Shown in pieces: positions 32,391 to 43,270 of a stretch of DNA of 64,000 nucleotides (position 1 is the stretch's first letter; each line of letters begins with the position of its first letter). The notes under the pieces are model-generated. The model had not been told where the DNA came from. It did no database searches and saw only the letters and a program-made list of their open reading frames with translations. The position numbers and the translations under genes were made by a program. Source of the DNA: Anomaloglossus baeobatrachus (taxonomy: Eukaryota > Chordata > Amphibia > Anura > Aromobatidae); contig NC_134354.1 of assembly GCF_048569485.1 (NCBI RefSeq), positions 689,245,584 to 689,309,583 on the forward strand, read 5' to 3'.

Positions 32391-33689
32391 TGGACCGCAC
32401 TTTTGCAACTGGATATTAAAAGTTCCTTACTTAAAAAAAAAATCCCTGCTGCTTATCTGAGGCAGATTGAGAAAAATGCACAATTTACATGCACACTAGT
32501 TTAGAATTTTGCAATTGAACTCCCAATCCATTATAACGGGGACTTTAAATCTGTACCACTGAGCAATTTTCAAGCAGATTGTTCAGCCAATTTAGGCCTC
32601 ATTCAGACATCTGTGGTACAAGTATCAGTATTTAGGCAGTTTTATCAGTGTTTCATCCATTTTCACATGTTTAACCCCTTCAGCCCACAGCCTATTTTGA
32701 CCCTAAAGACCAGGCCACTTTTTGCAATTTTGACCAGTGTCACTTTGAGGTTATAACTCTGGAACGCTTCAACGGATCCCGGTGATTCTGAGATTGTTTT
32801 TTCGTGAGATATTGGGCTTCATGTTCGTGGTTCGTGGTAAATTTCGGCCGATATTTTTTGCGTTTCATTGTGAAAAAAACAAAAATTTCGCAAAAATTTT
32901 GAAAATTTTAATTTATATGCTCTAAAACCATATGACACAAAATAATTAATAAATAACATTTCCCACATATCTACTTTACATCAGAACAATTTTGGCAAGA
33001 AAAAAAAAAATGTAAAAGGAAGTTAGAGGTTCAAAGTTTGAGCAATTTCTCATTTTTACAACAAAATTTACAAAACCACTTTTTTGTTTGGGCGCACAGC
33101 AGGGCTCGGAATGTAAGGAGCGTCATTTGACTTTTCAAATGCAAAATTGTCTGGAATAATTAGCGTATTCCATGTTGCATTTGGAGAGCCCCTGAGGTGC
33201 GGAAACAGTGGAGCTCCCCCACATGTGACCCCATTTTGGAAACTAGACCCCCATGGCATAAAAAAAAAAAAAAACACAGATGTTCTGCAAAAAAAAAAAA
33301 GGGGGGGGGAGGAGAAGACTAGGTGCGATGGAAAAAAGAAGTTTTGTTTTGTTTTTTTTTATTTGGGGTGCACAAAGAAGGGAATTTTGTTTACTTACCG
33401 TAAATTCCTTTTCTTATAGCTCCAATTGGGAGACCCAGACAATTGGGTGTATAGCTTCTGCCTCCGGAGGCCACACAAAGTATTACACTTAAAAGTGTAA
33501 AGCCCCTCCCCTTCTGCCTATACACCCCCCCGTGCATCACGGGCTCCTCAGTTTTGGTGCCAAAGCAGGAAGGAGGAAACTTATAAATTGGTCTAAAGTA
33601 AATTCAATCCGAAGGAAGTTCGGAAAACTGAAAACCATTCAACATGAACAACATGTGTACACAAAGAACAACAGCCCGAAGGGAACAGG

Positions 33690-33800
33690 GGCGGGTGCTG
33701 GGTCTCCCAATTGGAGCTAGAAGAAAAGGAATTTACGGTAAGTAAACAAAATTCCCTTCTTCTTTGTCGCTCCATTTGGAGACCCAGACAATTGGGACGT
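33690..33800. repeat. DIRS B internal complementary region
   Basis: GGGTCTCCCAATTGGAGCTA and GTCGCTCCATTTGGAGACCC lie back to back and are complementary to the left and right ends of copy B. Confidence 0.8.
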
Positions 33801-33863
33801 CCAAAAGCAGTCCCTGGGTGGGTAAAATAATACCTCGTAATAGAGCCGTAAAACGGCCCCTTC

Positions 33864-34900
33864 CTACAGGTGGGCAACCGCCGCCTGAAGGACTCGCCTA
33901 CCTAGGCTGGCATCTGCCGAAGCATAGGTATGCACCTGATAGTGTTTCGTGAAAGTGTGCAGGCTCGACCAGGTAGCCGCCTGACACACCTGCTGAGCCG
34001 TAGCCTGGTGCCGCAAAGCCCAGGACGCACCCACGGCTCTGGTAGAATGGGCCTTCAGCCCTGAGGGAACCGGAAGCCCAGAAGAACGGTAGGCTTCGAG
34101 AATTGGTTCCTTGATCCACCGAGCCAGGGTTGATTTGGAAGCCTGTGACCCTTTACGCTGGCCAGTGACAAGGACAAAGAGTGCATCCGAACGGCGCAGG
34201 GGCGCCGTACGAGAAATGTAGAGTCTGAGTGCTCTCACCAGATCTAACAAGTGCAAATCCTTTTCACATTGGTGAACTGGATGTGGACAAAAAGAAGGTA
34301 AGGAGATATCCTGATTGAGATGAAAGGGGGATACCACCTTAGGGAGAAATTCCGGAACCGGACGCAGAACCACCTTGTCCTGGTGAAACACCAGGAAAGG
34401 AGCTTTGCATGACAGCGCTGCTAGCTCAGACACTCTCCGAAGTGATGTGACTGCTACTAGGAAGACCACTTTCTGCGAAAGGCGTGAAAGAGAAATATCC
34501 TTCATTGGCTCGAAGGGTGGTTTCTGAAGAGCCATCAGCACCCTGTTCAGATCCCAGGGTTCTAACGGACGCTTGTAAGGAGGGACTATGTGACAAACCC
34601 CCTGCAGGAACGTACGTACCTGTGGAAGTCTGGCTAGGCGCTTCTGAAAAAACACAGAGAGCGCTGAGACTTGTCCCTTAAGGGAGCCGAGCGACAAACC
34701 CTTTTCCAATCCGGATTGAAGGAAGGAAAGAAAAGTGGGCAAGGCAAATGGCCAGGGAGTAAAACCCTGATCAGAGCACCAGGATAAGAATATCCTCCAC
34801 GTCCTGTGGTAGATCTTGGCGGACGTTGGTTTCCTGGCCTGTCTCATAGTGGCAATGACCTCTTGAGATAACCCTGAAGACGCTAGGATCCAGGACTCAA
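33864..34900 (-). CDS. DIRS B tyrosine recombinase region
   Basis: This encodes the recombinase domain with TSLRRVSELAAL, AHSTRAVGASWAL and FTKHYQVHTY, holding the Arg, His-x-x-Arg and Tyr active-site residues. The same frame stays open far upstream (to 36728), where it overlaps the polymerase frame; that stretch is mainly an overlap and not clearly used. In the DIRS cycle the enzyme inserts circular DNA without making a target duplication. Confidence 0.85.
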
Positions 34901-37030
34901 TGGCCACACAGTCAGGTTGAGGGCCGCAGAATTCAGATGGAAAAACGGCCCTTGAGACAGCAAGTCTGGTCGGTCTGGTAGTGCCCACGGTTGGCCCACC
35001 GTGAGATGCCACAGATCCGGGTACCACGACCTCCTCGGCCAGTCTGGAGCGACGAGGATGGCGCGGCGGCAGTCGGACCTGATCTTGCGTAACACTCTGG
35101 GCAACAGTGCCAGAGGAGGAAACACATAAGGCAGTTGAAACTGCGACCAATCCTGAACTAATGTGTCTGCCGCCAGAGCTCTGTGATCTTGAGACCGTGC
35201 CATGAATGCCGGGACCTTGTTGTTGTGCCGGGACGCCATTAGGTCGACGTCCGGCATCCCCCAGCGGCAACAGATCTCTTGAAACACGTCCGGGTGAAGG
35301 GACCATTCCCCTGCGTCCATGCCCTGGCGACTGAGAAAGTCTGCTTCCCAGTTTTCTACGCCCGGGATGTGAACTGCGGATATGGTGGATGCTGTGGCTT
35401 CCACCCACAGCATAATCCGCCGGACTTCCTGGAAGGCTTGCCGACTGCGTGTGCCGCCTTGGTGGTTGATGTATGCCACCGCTGTGGAGTTGTCCGACTA
35501 AATTCGGATCTGTTTGCCTTCCAGCCACGGCTGGAACGCCTTTAGGGCTAGATACACTGCCCTTATCTCCAGAACATTGATCTGAAGGGAGGACTCTGGC
35601 TGAGTCCAGGTACCCTGAGCCCTGTGGTGGAGAAAGACCGCTCCCCACCCTGACAGACTCGCATCCGTCGTGACCACCGCCCAGGATGGGGGTAGGAAGG
35701 ATTTCCCCTTCGACAATGAAGTGGGAAGAAGCCACCACCGAAGGGAGGCTTTGGCTGCCTGAGAAAGGGAGACGTTCCTGTCGAGGGACGTCGACTTCCT
35801 GTCCCACTTGCGGAGAATGTCCCATTGAAGTGGACGCAGATGAAACTGCGCAAAAGGAACTGCCTCCATTGCTGCCACCATCTTCCCTAGGAAGTGCATA
35901 AGGCGCCTCAAGGGGTGTGACTGGCCTTGAAGGAGAGATTGCACCCCTGTCTGTAGTGAACGCTGTTTGTCCAGCGGAAGCTTCACTATCGCTGAGAGAG
36001 TATGAAACTCCATGCCGAGATATGTCAGTGATTGGGCCGGTGTCAGATTTGACTTTGGGAAATTGATGATCCACCCGAATCTCTGGAGAGTCTCCAGAGC
36101 AATGTCCAGGCTGTGTTGGCATGCCACTCGAGAGGGTGCCTTGACAAGCAGATCGTCTAAGTAAGGGATCACCGAGTGTCCCTGAGAGTGTAGGACTGCT
36201 ACCACTGTTGCCATGACCTTGGTGAAGACCCGTGGTGCTGTCGCCAGGCCGAAAGGCAGTGCTACGAACTGAAGGTGTTCGTCCCCTATGGCGAAACGCA
36301 GGAAGCGCTGATGCTCTGGTGCAATCGGTACGTGGAGATAAGCATCTTTGATGTCGATTGATGCTAGGAAATCTCCTTGGGACATTGAGGCGATGACGGA
36401 GCGGAGCGATTCCATCCGGAACCGCCTGGTTTTTACGTGTTTGTTGAGCAGTTTTAGGTCCAGAACAGGATGGAAAGATCCGTCCTTTTTTGGCACCACA
36501 AACAAGTTGGAGTAAAAACCGTGACCCTGTTGCTGAAGAGGAACAGGGATCACCACTCCTTCTGCCTTCAGAGTGCACACCGCCTGAAGAAGAGCATCGG
36601 CTCGCTCGGGGGGCGGAGATGTTCTGAAGAATCGAGTCAGAGGACGAGAGCTGAACTCTATCCTGTAACCGTGAGACAGAATGTCTCTCACCCAACGGTC
36701 TTGTACCTGTGGCAGCCAGGCGTCGCAAAAGCGGGAGAGCCTGCCACCGACCGAGGATGCGGTGTGAAGAGGCCGAAAGTCATGAGGAGGCCGCTTTGGG
36801 AGCGGTTCCTCCGGCGGTCTTTTTAGGACGTGACTTAGACCGCCATGAATCGGAGTTCGTCTGACCCTTCTGTGGCCTGTTGGACGAGGAGAATTGAGAC
36901 CTGCCCGCGGGCCGAAAGGACCGAAACCTCGATTGTACCTTCCGTTGTTGAGGTCTATTTGGTTTTGACTGGGGTAAGGATGAGTCCTTTCCCTTGGATT
37001 GTTTAATGATTTCATCCAATCGCTCACCAA
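34883..37030 (-). CDS. DIRS B reverse transcriptase, RNase H and connecting region
   Basis: Motifs are NLFVVPKKDGSF, SIDIKDAYLHVPIAPEHQ, LPFGLATAPRVF, YLDDLLVKAPS (catalytic DD), TTDASLSGWGAVF (RNase H) and the DIRS/Ngaro-type DVDLMASRHNNKVPAF block after RNase H. This is the enzyme set that makes the DNA copy. The block after RNase H is shared with copies A, C and D and is typical of vertebrate DIRS. The span is given as a region, not as a single reading frame. Confidence 0.85.
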
Positions 37031-38280
37031 ACAGGCGGTCGCCAGAAAATGGCAAACCGGTTAAGAACTTTTTGGAAGCAGTCTGCCTTCCATTCACGTA
37101 GCCACATGGCCCTGCGGACTGCCACCGAATTGGCGGATGCTACCGCCGTACGGCTCGCAGAGTCCAGGACAGCATTAATGGCGTAGGACGCAAACGCCGA
37201 CGCCTGAGAGGTTAAGGACACCACCTGCGGAGCAGAGGCACGTGTGACTGCATTAATCTGCGAGTGACAAGCTGAGATAGCTTGGAGTGCCCATACGGCT
37301 GCGAATGCCGGAGCAAAGGACGCGCCGATAGCCTCATAGATGGATTTCAACCAGAGCTCCATCTGTCTGTCAGTGGCATCCTTGAGTGAAGCCCCATCTT
37401 CCACTGCAACTATGGATCTAGCCGCCAGTCTGGAGACTGGAGGATCCACCTTGGGACACTGAGCCCAACCCTTGACAACGTCAGGGGGGAAGGGATAACG
37501 TGTGTCCTTAAGGCGCTTAGAAAAGCGCTTATCTGGACAAGCTCGGTGTTTCTGGACTGCCTCTCTGAAGTCGGAGTGATCCAGAAACGTACTCATTGTA
37601 CGCTTGGGAAACCTAAAACGGAATTTCTCCTGCTGAGAAGCTGACTCCTCAATTGGAGGAGCTGGGGGAGAAAGATCCAACACCTGATTGATGGACGCTA
37701 TAAGGTCATTCACTATGGCGTCTCCTTCAGGTGTATCTAGGTTGAGAGCGGCCTCAGGATCAGAATCCTGATCTGCCACCTCCGCTTCATCCTCTAGAGA
37801 GTCCTCCTGCTGAGACCCTGAGCAGTGTGATGAAGTCGAGGGAAGCTCCCAGCGAGCCCGCTTAGCCGGTCTGGGACTGCGGTCCGTGTCAGAGACCTCA
37901 CCTTGGGACCTATGAGTCACCCCAGGAGCACTTTGCTGCTCCAACCGAGGGGGGCCTGGGGTCAATGATTCAACAGTGCCCGGGGCCTGTGTTACCGGCC
38001 TGGACTGCAAGGCTTCTAGTATCTTAGCAGACCATTTATCCATAGTCTCAGAAAGTTTGTCAGCAAATACTGCAAACTCCGTCCCTGTCACCTGGACAGT
38101 GGTAGCAGGTGGTTCCACTTGGGCCACCAGTGGCAGAGGCTCCGGCTGAGTAAGTGCCACAGGGGCCGAGCATTGCACACAATGAGGGTAGGTGGAACCT
38201 GCCGGTAATATAGCCGCACATGAGGTACAGGTTGCAAAGTAAGCCTGTGCTTTGGCACCCTTGCTTTTTGCGGACGACAT
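37024..38280 (-). CDS. DIRS B gag-like ORF1
   Basis: It opens MSSAKSKGAKAQAYF with the Cys pairs CTSC and CVQC. An acidic Ser/Asp/Glu middle follows, then the conserved helical domain (FPKRTMSTFLDHSDFREAVQ). It is very like the ORF1 of copy A. It probably coats the RNA. The leader just upstream (38280-39366) is GC-rich and non-coding. Confidence 0.75.
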   Translation of the reverse strand: MSSAKSKGAKAQAYFATCTSCAAILPAGSTYPHCVQCSAPVALTQPEPLPLVAQVEPPATTVQVTGTEFAVFADKLSETMDKWSAKILEALQSRPVTQAPGTVESLTPGPPRLEQQSAPGVTHRSQGEVSDTDRSPRPAKRARWELPSTSSHCSGSQQEDSLEDEAEVADQDSDPEAALNLDTPEGDAIVNDLIASINQVLDLSPPAPPIEESASQQEKFRFRFPKRTMSTFLDHSDFREAVQKHRACPDKRFSKRLKDTRYPFPPDVVKGWAQCPKVDPPVSRLAARSIVAVEDGASLKDATDRQMELWLKSIYEAIGASFAPAFAAVWALQAISACHSQINAVTRASAPQVVSLTSQASAFASYAINAVLDSASRTAVASANSVAVRRAMWLREWKADCFQKVLNRFAIFWRPPVW

Positions 38281-39734
38281 GCTGTTGTCTCCTCTGAGTA
38301 CAATCCGGGAGGGTATATAGCCAAAAACCAACAGTGCGACCGTACAGAGTAAATGTATAGCATATAAGCATATATATATATATATACACACTTCGGCACC
38401 CAGGGGGGCCAGCACCTAGAAACAGGTGCGGCTTACCGACCGCCCAAAGCGGTTGTGTGACCACCAGATTCCCTGCCTGGGCCTCCCAGAGCCATGTTGT
38501 CTCTCCTCTCCAGCTTCAGAAGTGCCGACAGGAATGGCTGCCGGCGTTCTGTGAGGAGGGGGCCGTGGGCGTGCCCTAGAAAGTGCGGGAATCTGGTGCC
38601 CCACGGTGCTCAGTGAGGGGGGAGGAGGATACAAAGTATGCTCCAGCCCTCAGCGCTGACGTCCAGTGCAGCGTCCCTCCCTTCCCCTGACTGGCAGGCC
38701 CGGGGGCGGGAATATGCGGTAGTAGGCCGCAGAAGCCGGGGACTAAAGTTATAAGCGCGGCCGGCAAACAAGCACGGTCAGCGCGGTAGTCCCGGTGCAC
38801 TAACACACCCAGCAGTGCTGCAGCGTGTATGACACAAGCGCTCCATGCGCCGTCCCCAAGGGGACACAGAGTACCTCACAGTAGCAGGGCCTTGTCCCTG
38901 ACGATACCCAGCTCCTGTCCAGCAGATTCCCCAGGGGCTGCGGAGGGAGCACGGTCCCAGTGCCTGGAGACCGATTAGGATCCCACTTCACCCAGAGCCC
39001 CTAAGGGATGGGGAAGGAAAACAGCATGTGGCTCCTGCCTATGTACCCCGCAATGGGTACCTCAACCTTAACAGCACCGCCGACCAGAGTGGGGTGAGAA
39101 GGGAGCATGCCGGGGGCCCTGTTATGGGCCCTCTTTTCTTCCATCCGATATAGTCAGCAGCTGCTGCTGACTAAATTGTGGAGCTATGCGTGCATGTGTG
39201 CCTCCTTCGCACAAAGCATAAAAACTGAGGAGCCCGTGATGCACGGGGGGGGTGTATAGGCAGAAGGGGAGGGGCTTTACACTTTTAAGTGTAATACTTT
39301 GTGTGGCCTCCGGAGGCAGAAGCTATACACCCAATTGTCTGGGTCTCCCAATGGAGCAACAAAGAAAAAAGCAAAAACTCGAGCAACAATTACGTACCTG
39401 ATCAGCCAATCACGCAGCTGATCAGCACTTGACGGCAAGCAGGTGGGGGAGTGGGAGATGCGATTGGGGATAGTTAGAAAAGAGCCACGAACAATACTTA
39501 CAGCATGGATCAGAACAGCAGCAGATGGGGGAACAGCGGCATATAAAGGGAGCATTTGTAAATGTGAGCCGCCGGCGGCTGGGATAGGGTGGCGGCGATG
39601 GGAGAGGGCACAGTGGATGCAGGAACGGCGTAGGAAGGTGGGGAAGGGGAGTGGGAGGGGAGATTGGGGATAGTTAGCTTACAGGATGGATCTAGGCAGC
39701 GGTATCCCAGGAGATGAAGGAGGCAAATCGGGGA

Positions 39735-40075
39735 GAATGACAGGTGGGGGAGGGAAGAGCACATTACGGGAAGGGGGGGGGGAGGGAAGAGCACGTTACG
39801 GGAGTGACAGGTGGGGTGGAAGAGCACATTACGGGAGGGGGGAGAGAGGGAAGATCACATTACGGGAATTACAGGTGGGGTGGTGGGGAGAGCACATTAT
39901 GGGAGTGACAGGTGGGGTGGAAGAGCACATCACGGGAGTGACAGGTGGGGGGAGCACATTACGGGAGTGACAGGTGGGGGGAGGGAAGAGCACATCACGG
40001 GAGTGACAGGTGGGGGGGAGGGGGGGGAGCACATTACGGGAGTGACAGGTGGGGTGGAAGAGCACATTACGGGGG
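39735..40075. repeat. Minisatellite with core CATTACGGGAGTGACAGGTG
   Basis: About nine units of roughly 35-40 bases are present, with G-runs of variable length and AAGAGCACATTACGGGAGTG. It lies in the right half of the TTAA element. Open frames here (such as SDRWGGRAHYG) are repeat artefacts. Confidence 0.85.
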
Positions 40076-40749
40076 TGAGGGGGCGGGCAGCCGACTGGGG
40101 AGAGTGGTGGCAGATGGAGGAGGGCGGCGGCGGATCGGGAGGCTTTTCGCCGGTTTGATACAGTACAATTGCAGTGCGGCAACTTCCGGGTCCCATGCTC
40201 CGGTCATATAACAGCATGGGACCAGAGCTTGTCGCCCTGCCATTGCACTGTTTACACTCACTGTACTGGCGTGCTCAGGACCGACAAGTGAAGGTGAGGA
40301 GGGCAGTCACCAACCAGCAACAGGTCCACTGTGATTGGAGAGATCGGTCACAAGGCCGGTCTCTAATCAGAGCTGCTGGAGCTGGGGGGTGGGGGGGATA
40401 ATCCAGCTGAGGTCACCCAGCTCCAGCCAATAGCCAGTGCTACAGCTGCACTGACCATGGCTGGATTTCAATGTTTCAGCCACTTTTAATGGATAAAACA
40501 TTAGTGGCTATGATTGGCTGATGAATGCCACTCAACCAATCACAGCCTCCATAGATCCAGGGAGGAGGCACCACCCCCTCCTGAGGTCAGACACAGGTCC
40601 CCTCCTTCCCAAATCTGCGGTTTGTGTGAACAGATCGGTCACCGGGGCTCCGATGCCGCGATTTCGGCATGATGGATAGATCCGTCATGGGTCTTTAACT
40701 ACCAGGGCACCAGAACGGATCTTTCAGTCCAAGGTCGTGAAGGGGTTAA

Positions 40750-41111
40750 GTAACAATTTTCTATCCTTTCAATAATTTGTTAAATTGACAGCCCGATTGC
40801 GTAGAACACATGGATGATATCGGTGTACAATTTTCTTTGCTTCAAACGTATTGCACATTTCCCAGAGAAGCATTGCGGTTTAGTCTACTCACCCCTGGCA
40901 TACCGGAATGGTATGAGAGTCTCTGCAAAGAATAGTTTCCCCTTTAGACCCCGTCTTAGCCTCTTATAGACCCAGATCAGATTTCATACTTTGCACTGAA
41001 GCGGGGCAACCATACCAAACCTCGGTGTCTGCAAATTGGAGGTTCTGATCTGACAAATCTAAAGTAATGACAAGGCTCATTAAAGGGTCACTTGACTTTT
41101 AGGGTTGCTAC
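40750..41111. other. No gene or clear repeat
   Basis: This sequence lies between the TTAA element and a TA-flanked element. I see nothing in it. Confidence 0.5.
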
Positions 41112-41113
41112 TA

Positions 41114-41923
41114 AGGGGTGCTTCACACACAGCGAGCTCGCTGCCGAGATCGCTGCTGAGTCACGCTTTTTGTGACGCAGCAGTGACCTCATTAGCGATC
41201 TCGCTGTGTGTGACACTGAGCAGCGATCTGGCCCCTGCTGCGAGATCGCTGCTCGTTACACACAGCCCTGGTTCGTTTTCTTCAAAGCCGCTCTCCTGCT
41301 GTGACACACAGATCGCTGTGTGTGACAGCAAGAGAGCGACAAATGAAGCGAGCAGGGAGCAGGAGCCAGCGTCTGACAGCTGAGGTAAGCTGTATCCAAG
41401 ATAAACATCGGGTAACCAAGGTGGTTACCCGATATTTACCTTAGTTACCAGCCTCCGCAGCTCTCACGCTGCCTGTGCTGCCGGCTCCGGCTCTCTGCAC
41501 ATGTAGCTGCTGTACACATCGGGTTAATTAACCCGATGTGTACAGCAGCTAGGAGAGCAAGGAGCCAGCGCTCAGTGTGCGCGGCTCCCTGCTCCCTGCT
41601 CACACTGGTAACTAATGTAAACATCGGGTAACCATACCCGATGTTTACCTGGCTCCCTGCTCACACTGGTAACTAATGTAAACATCGGGTAACCATACCC
41701 GATGTTTACCTTAGTTACCAGTCTCCGCAGCTTCCAGACGGCGGCTCCGTGCAAGCGCAGCGTCGCTTGCACGTCGCTGCTGGCTGGGGGCTGTTCACTG
41801 GTCGCTGGTGAGATCTGCCTGTTTGACAGCTCACCAGCGACCATGTAGCGATGCAGCAGCGATCCTGACCAGGTCAGATCGCTGGTCGGATCGCTGCTGC
41901 GTCGCTAAGTGTGAAGGTACCCT
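41114..41923. mobile_element. Hairpin-rich TA-flanked DNA element
   Basis: The left tip AGGGGTGCTTCACACACAGC lies against TA (41112-41113), and the right tip, read inward as AGGGTACCTTCACACTTAGC, against TA (41924-41925). The inside is full of short palindromes, for example AAACATCGGGTAACC with GGTTACCCGAT, and TACACATCGGGTTAATTAAC with its complement. A block of about 60 bases (GGCTCCCTGCTCACACTGG...) is repeated twice near 41590-41710. No protein is encoded. Confidence 0.6.
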
Positions 41924-41925
41924 TA

Positions 41926-42858
41926 CAATAGTGGCACTAGAGTTGATCTACTTCCTCACTGAATAGACTATTAGCATATTTATCAAAGGAGTATTGCAGC
42001 TTGAAGTCTCCTCCCCACTGGAATGATGTGTCAGTCTCCACAAGGAGACTGGCTTCCTATTTAGACTTGCCCATTTCTGAAATACGAGATTAAAATGAAA
42101 CCCCCAGACAGATCCATTCACTAACGAGGCAGCAGAGTTACTTTAGACTCAGGTTTGGCCTCTGTTCAAGTGTCCCTCTTTTACAAAAAAAAGTCACAAA
42201 ACTTTACCACAAAAAAAAACAAAAAAACAAAAAAAAAAAACAAAAACACAAAGATGGACACCACTGAATCACAGGCCAGGTGGGAGATCAAAGTAACTTC
42301 CTCATTATCGAACTGTCCATTAAGTATTTTGTCTGAATGTTTCAGAGATTTACACGATCCGCAGTGTAAACGCTCACTGTAGAGCACAGGATGTGAGCGC
42401 TCATTGGGGCAGAACAAACAGCAGTTTAGCCTCACTTTTTTTCCTTCAATACACTGTTCACCTTGCAGTATAAGTAATCAGGCAGCTTTATGCCTCAGGT
42501 CAGAATACTGCAATACCAGTTTAATTCATTTTTAGATTTGGCAACTATCAATATTGGTTAAAAAAAAAAATGTTACCACCGAATTTAAAATCTATTTTTT
42601 TTATTTTAAATTTCTCCAGTTGTGAGGATTGTTTTTGTAGAATGAGTGACTAGGTTCAATTTTGGGCCATTATTTTTTGATTGCTTTCAATTTAGCTTTT
42701 TTGTAAAGGCATAATCAAGGAGAATCAGCAATTCAGGAAGTTTACTAATTTGACATGTGAACAGTGTATAAGACCTTTAATCATCTTTGGGTCAGTATGA
42801 GTACAGAGATCCTTTTTATGCTTGCCACTTACACCATAAAAATAATTTTATAGAAAAT
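41926..42858. other. No gene; A-rich run
   Basis: This is AT-rich, apparently ordinary intergenic DNA with an A-rich run at 42207-42250. No terminal repeats or coding frames are seen. Confidence 0.5.
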
Positions 42859-43159
42859 GAAGGGAATTTTGTTACTTACCGTAAATTCCTTTTCTTCTAG
42901 CTCCAATTGGGAGACCCAGACGATTGGGTGTATAGCTACTGCCTCCGGAGGCCACACAAAGTATTACACTAAAAAGTGTAAGGCCCCTCCCCTTCTGCAT
43001 ATACACCCCCCGTGGATCACGGGCTGCTTCAGTTTTAGTGCAAAAGCAAGAAGGAGGAAAGCCAATAACTGGTTAAACAATTCAATCCGAAGGAACATCG
43101 GAGAACTGAAACCATTCAACATGAACAACATGTGTACCCGAACAACCAAAAATCCCGAA

Positions 43160-43270
43160 GGAACAGGGGCGGGTGCTGGGTCTCCCAATTGGAGCTAGAA
43201 GAAAAGGAATTTACGGTAAGTAACAAAATTCCCTTCTTCTTCGGCGCTCCATTGGGAGACCCAGACGATT
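43160..43270. repeat. DIRS C internal complementary region
   Basis: GGGTCTCCCAATTGGAGCTA and TCGGCGCTCCATTGGGAGAC lie back to back, complementary to the left and right ends of copy C. Confidence 0.8.

Larger units (their letters stand above)
33375..39366 (-). mobile_element. DIRS-type retrotransposon, copy B
   Basis: This is about 6.0 kb with the same order as copy A on the minus strand: gag-like frame (37.0-38.28 kb), reverse transcriptase and RNase H (about 34.9-37.0 kb), and tyrosine recombinase (33.86-34.9 kb). The inverted terminal repeats and the internal complementary region (about 33690-33800) are all present. It is very close to copy A over the whole length, so both belong to one young group. 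It looks nearly whole, with at most a few breaks. It sits inside a TTAA-flanked repeat. Confidence 0.9.
32671..40749. mobile_element. TTAA-flanked DNA element, split by DIRS B
   Basis: It begins TTAACCCCTTCAGCCC at 32671 and ends GTGAAGGGGTTAA at 40749, so the tips are inverted copies with TTAA at each end. About 0.7 kb lies left of DIRS B and 1.4 kb right of it. The right part is related to 1641-2173 and contains a minisatellite. No transposase is present. That both halves belong to one insertion is inferred from the tips, which share only about 12 bases. Confidence 0.45.
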
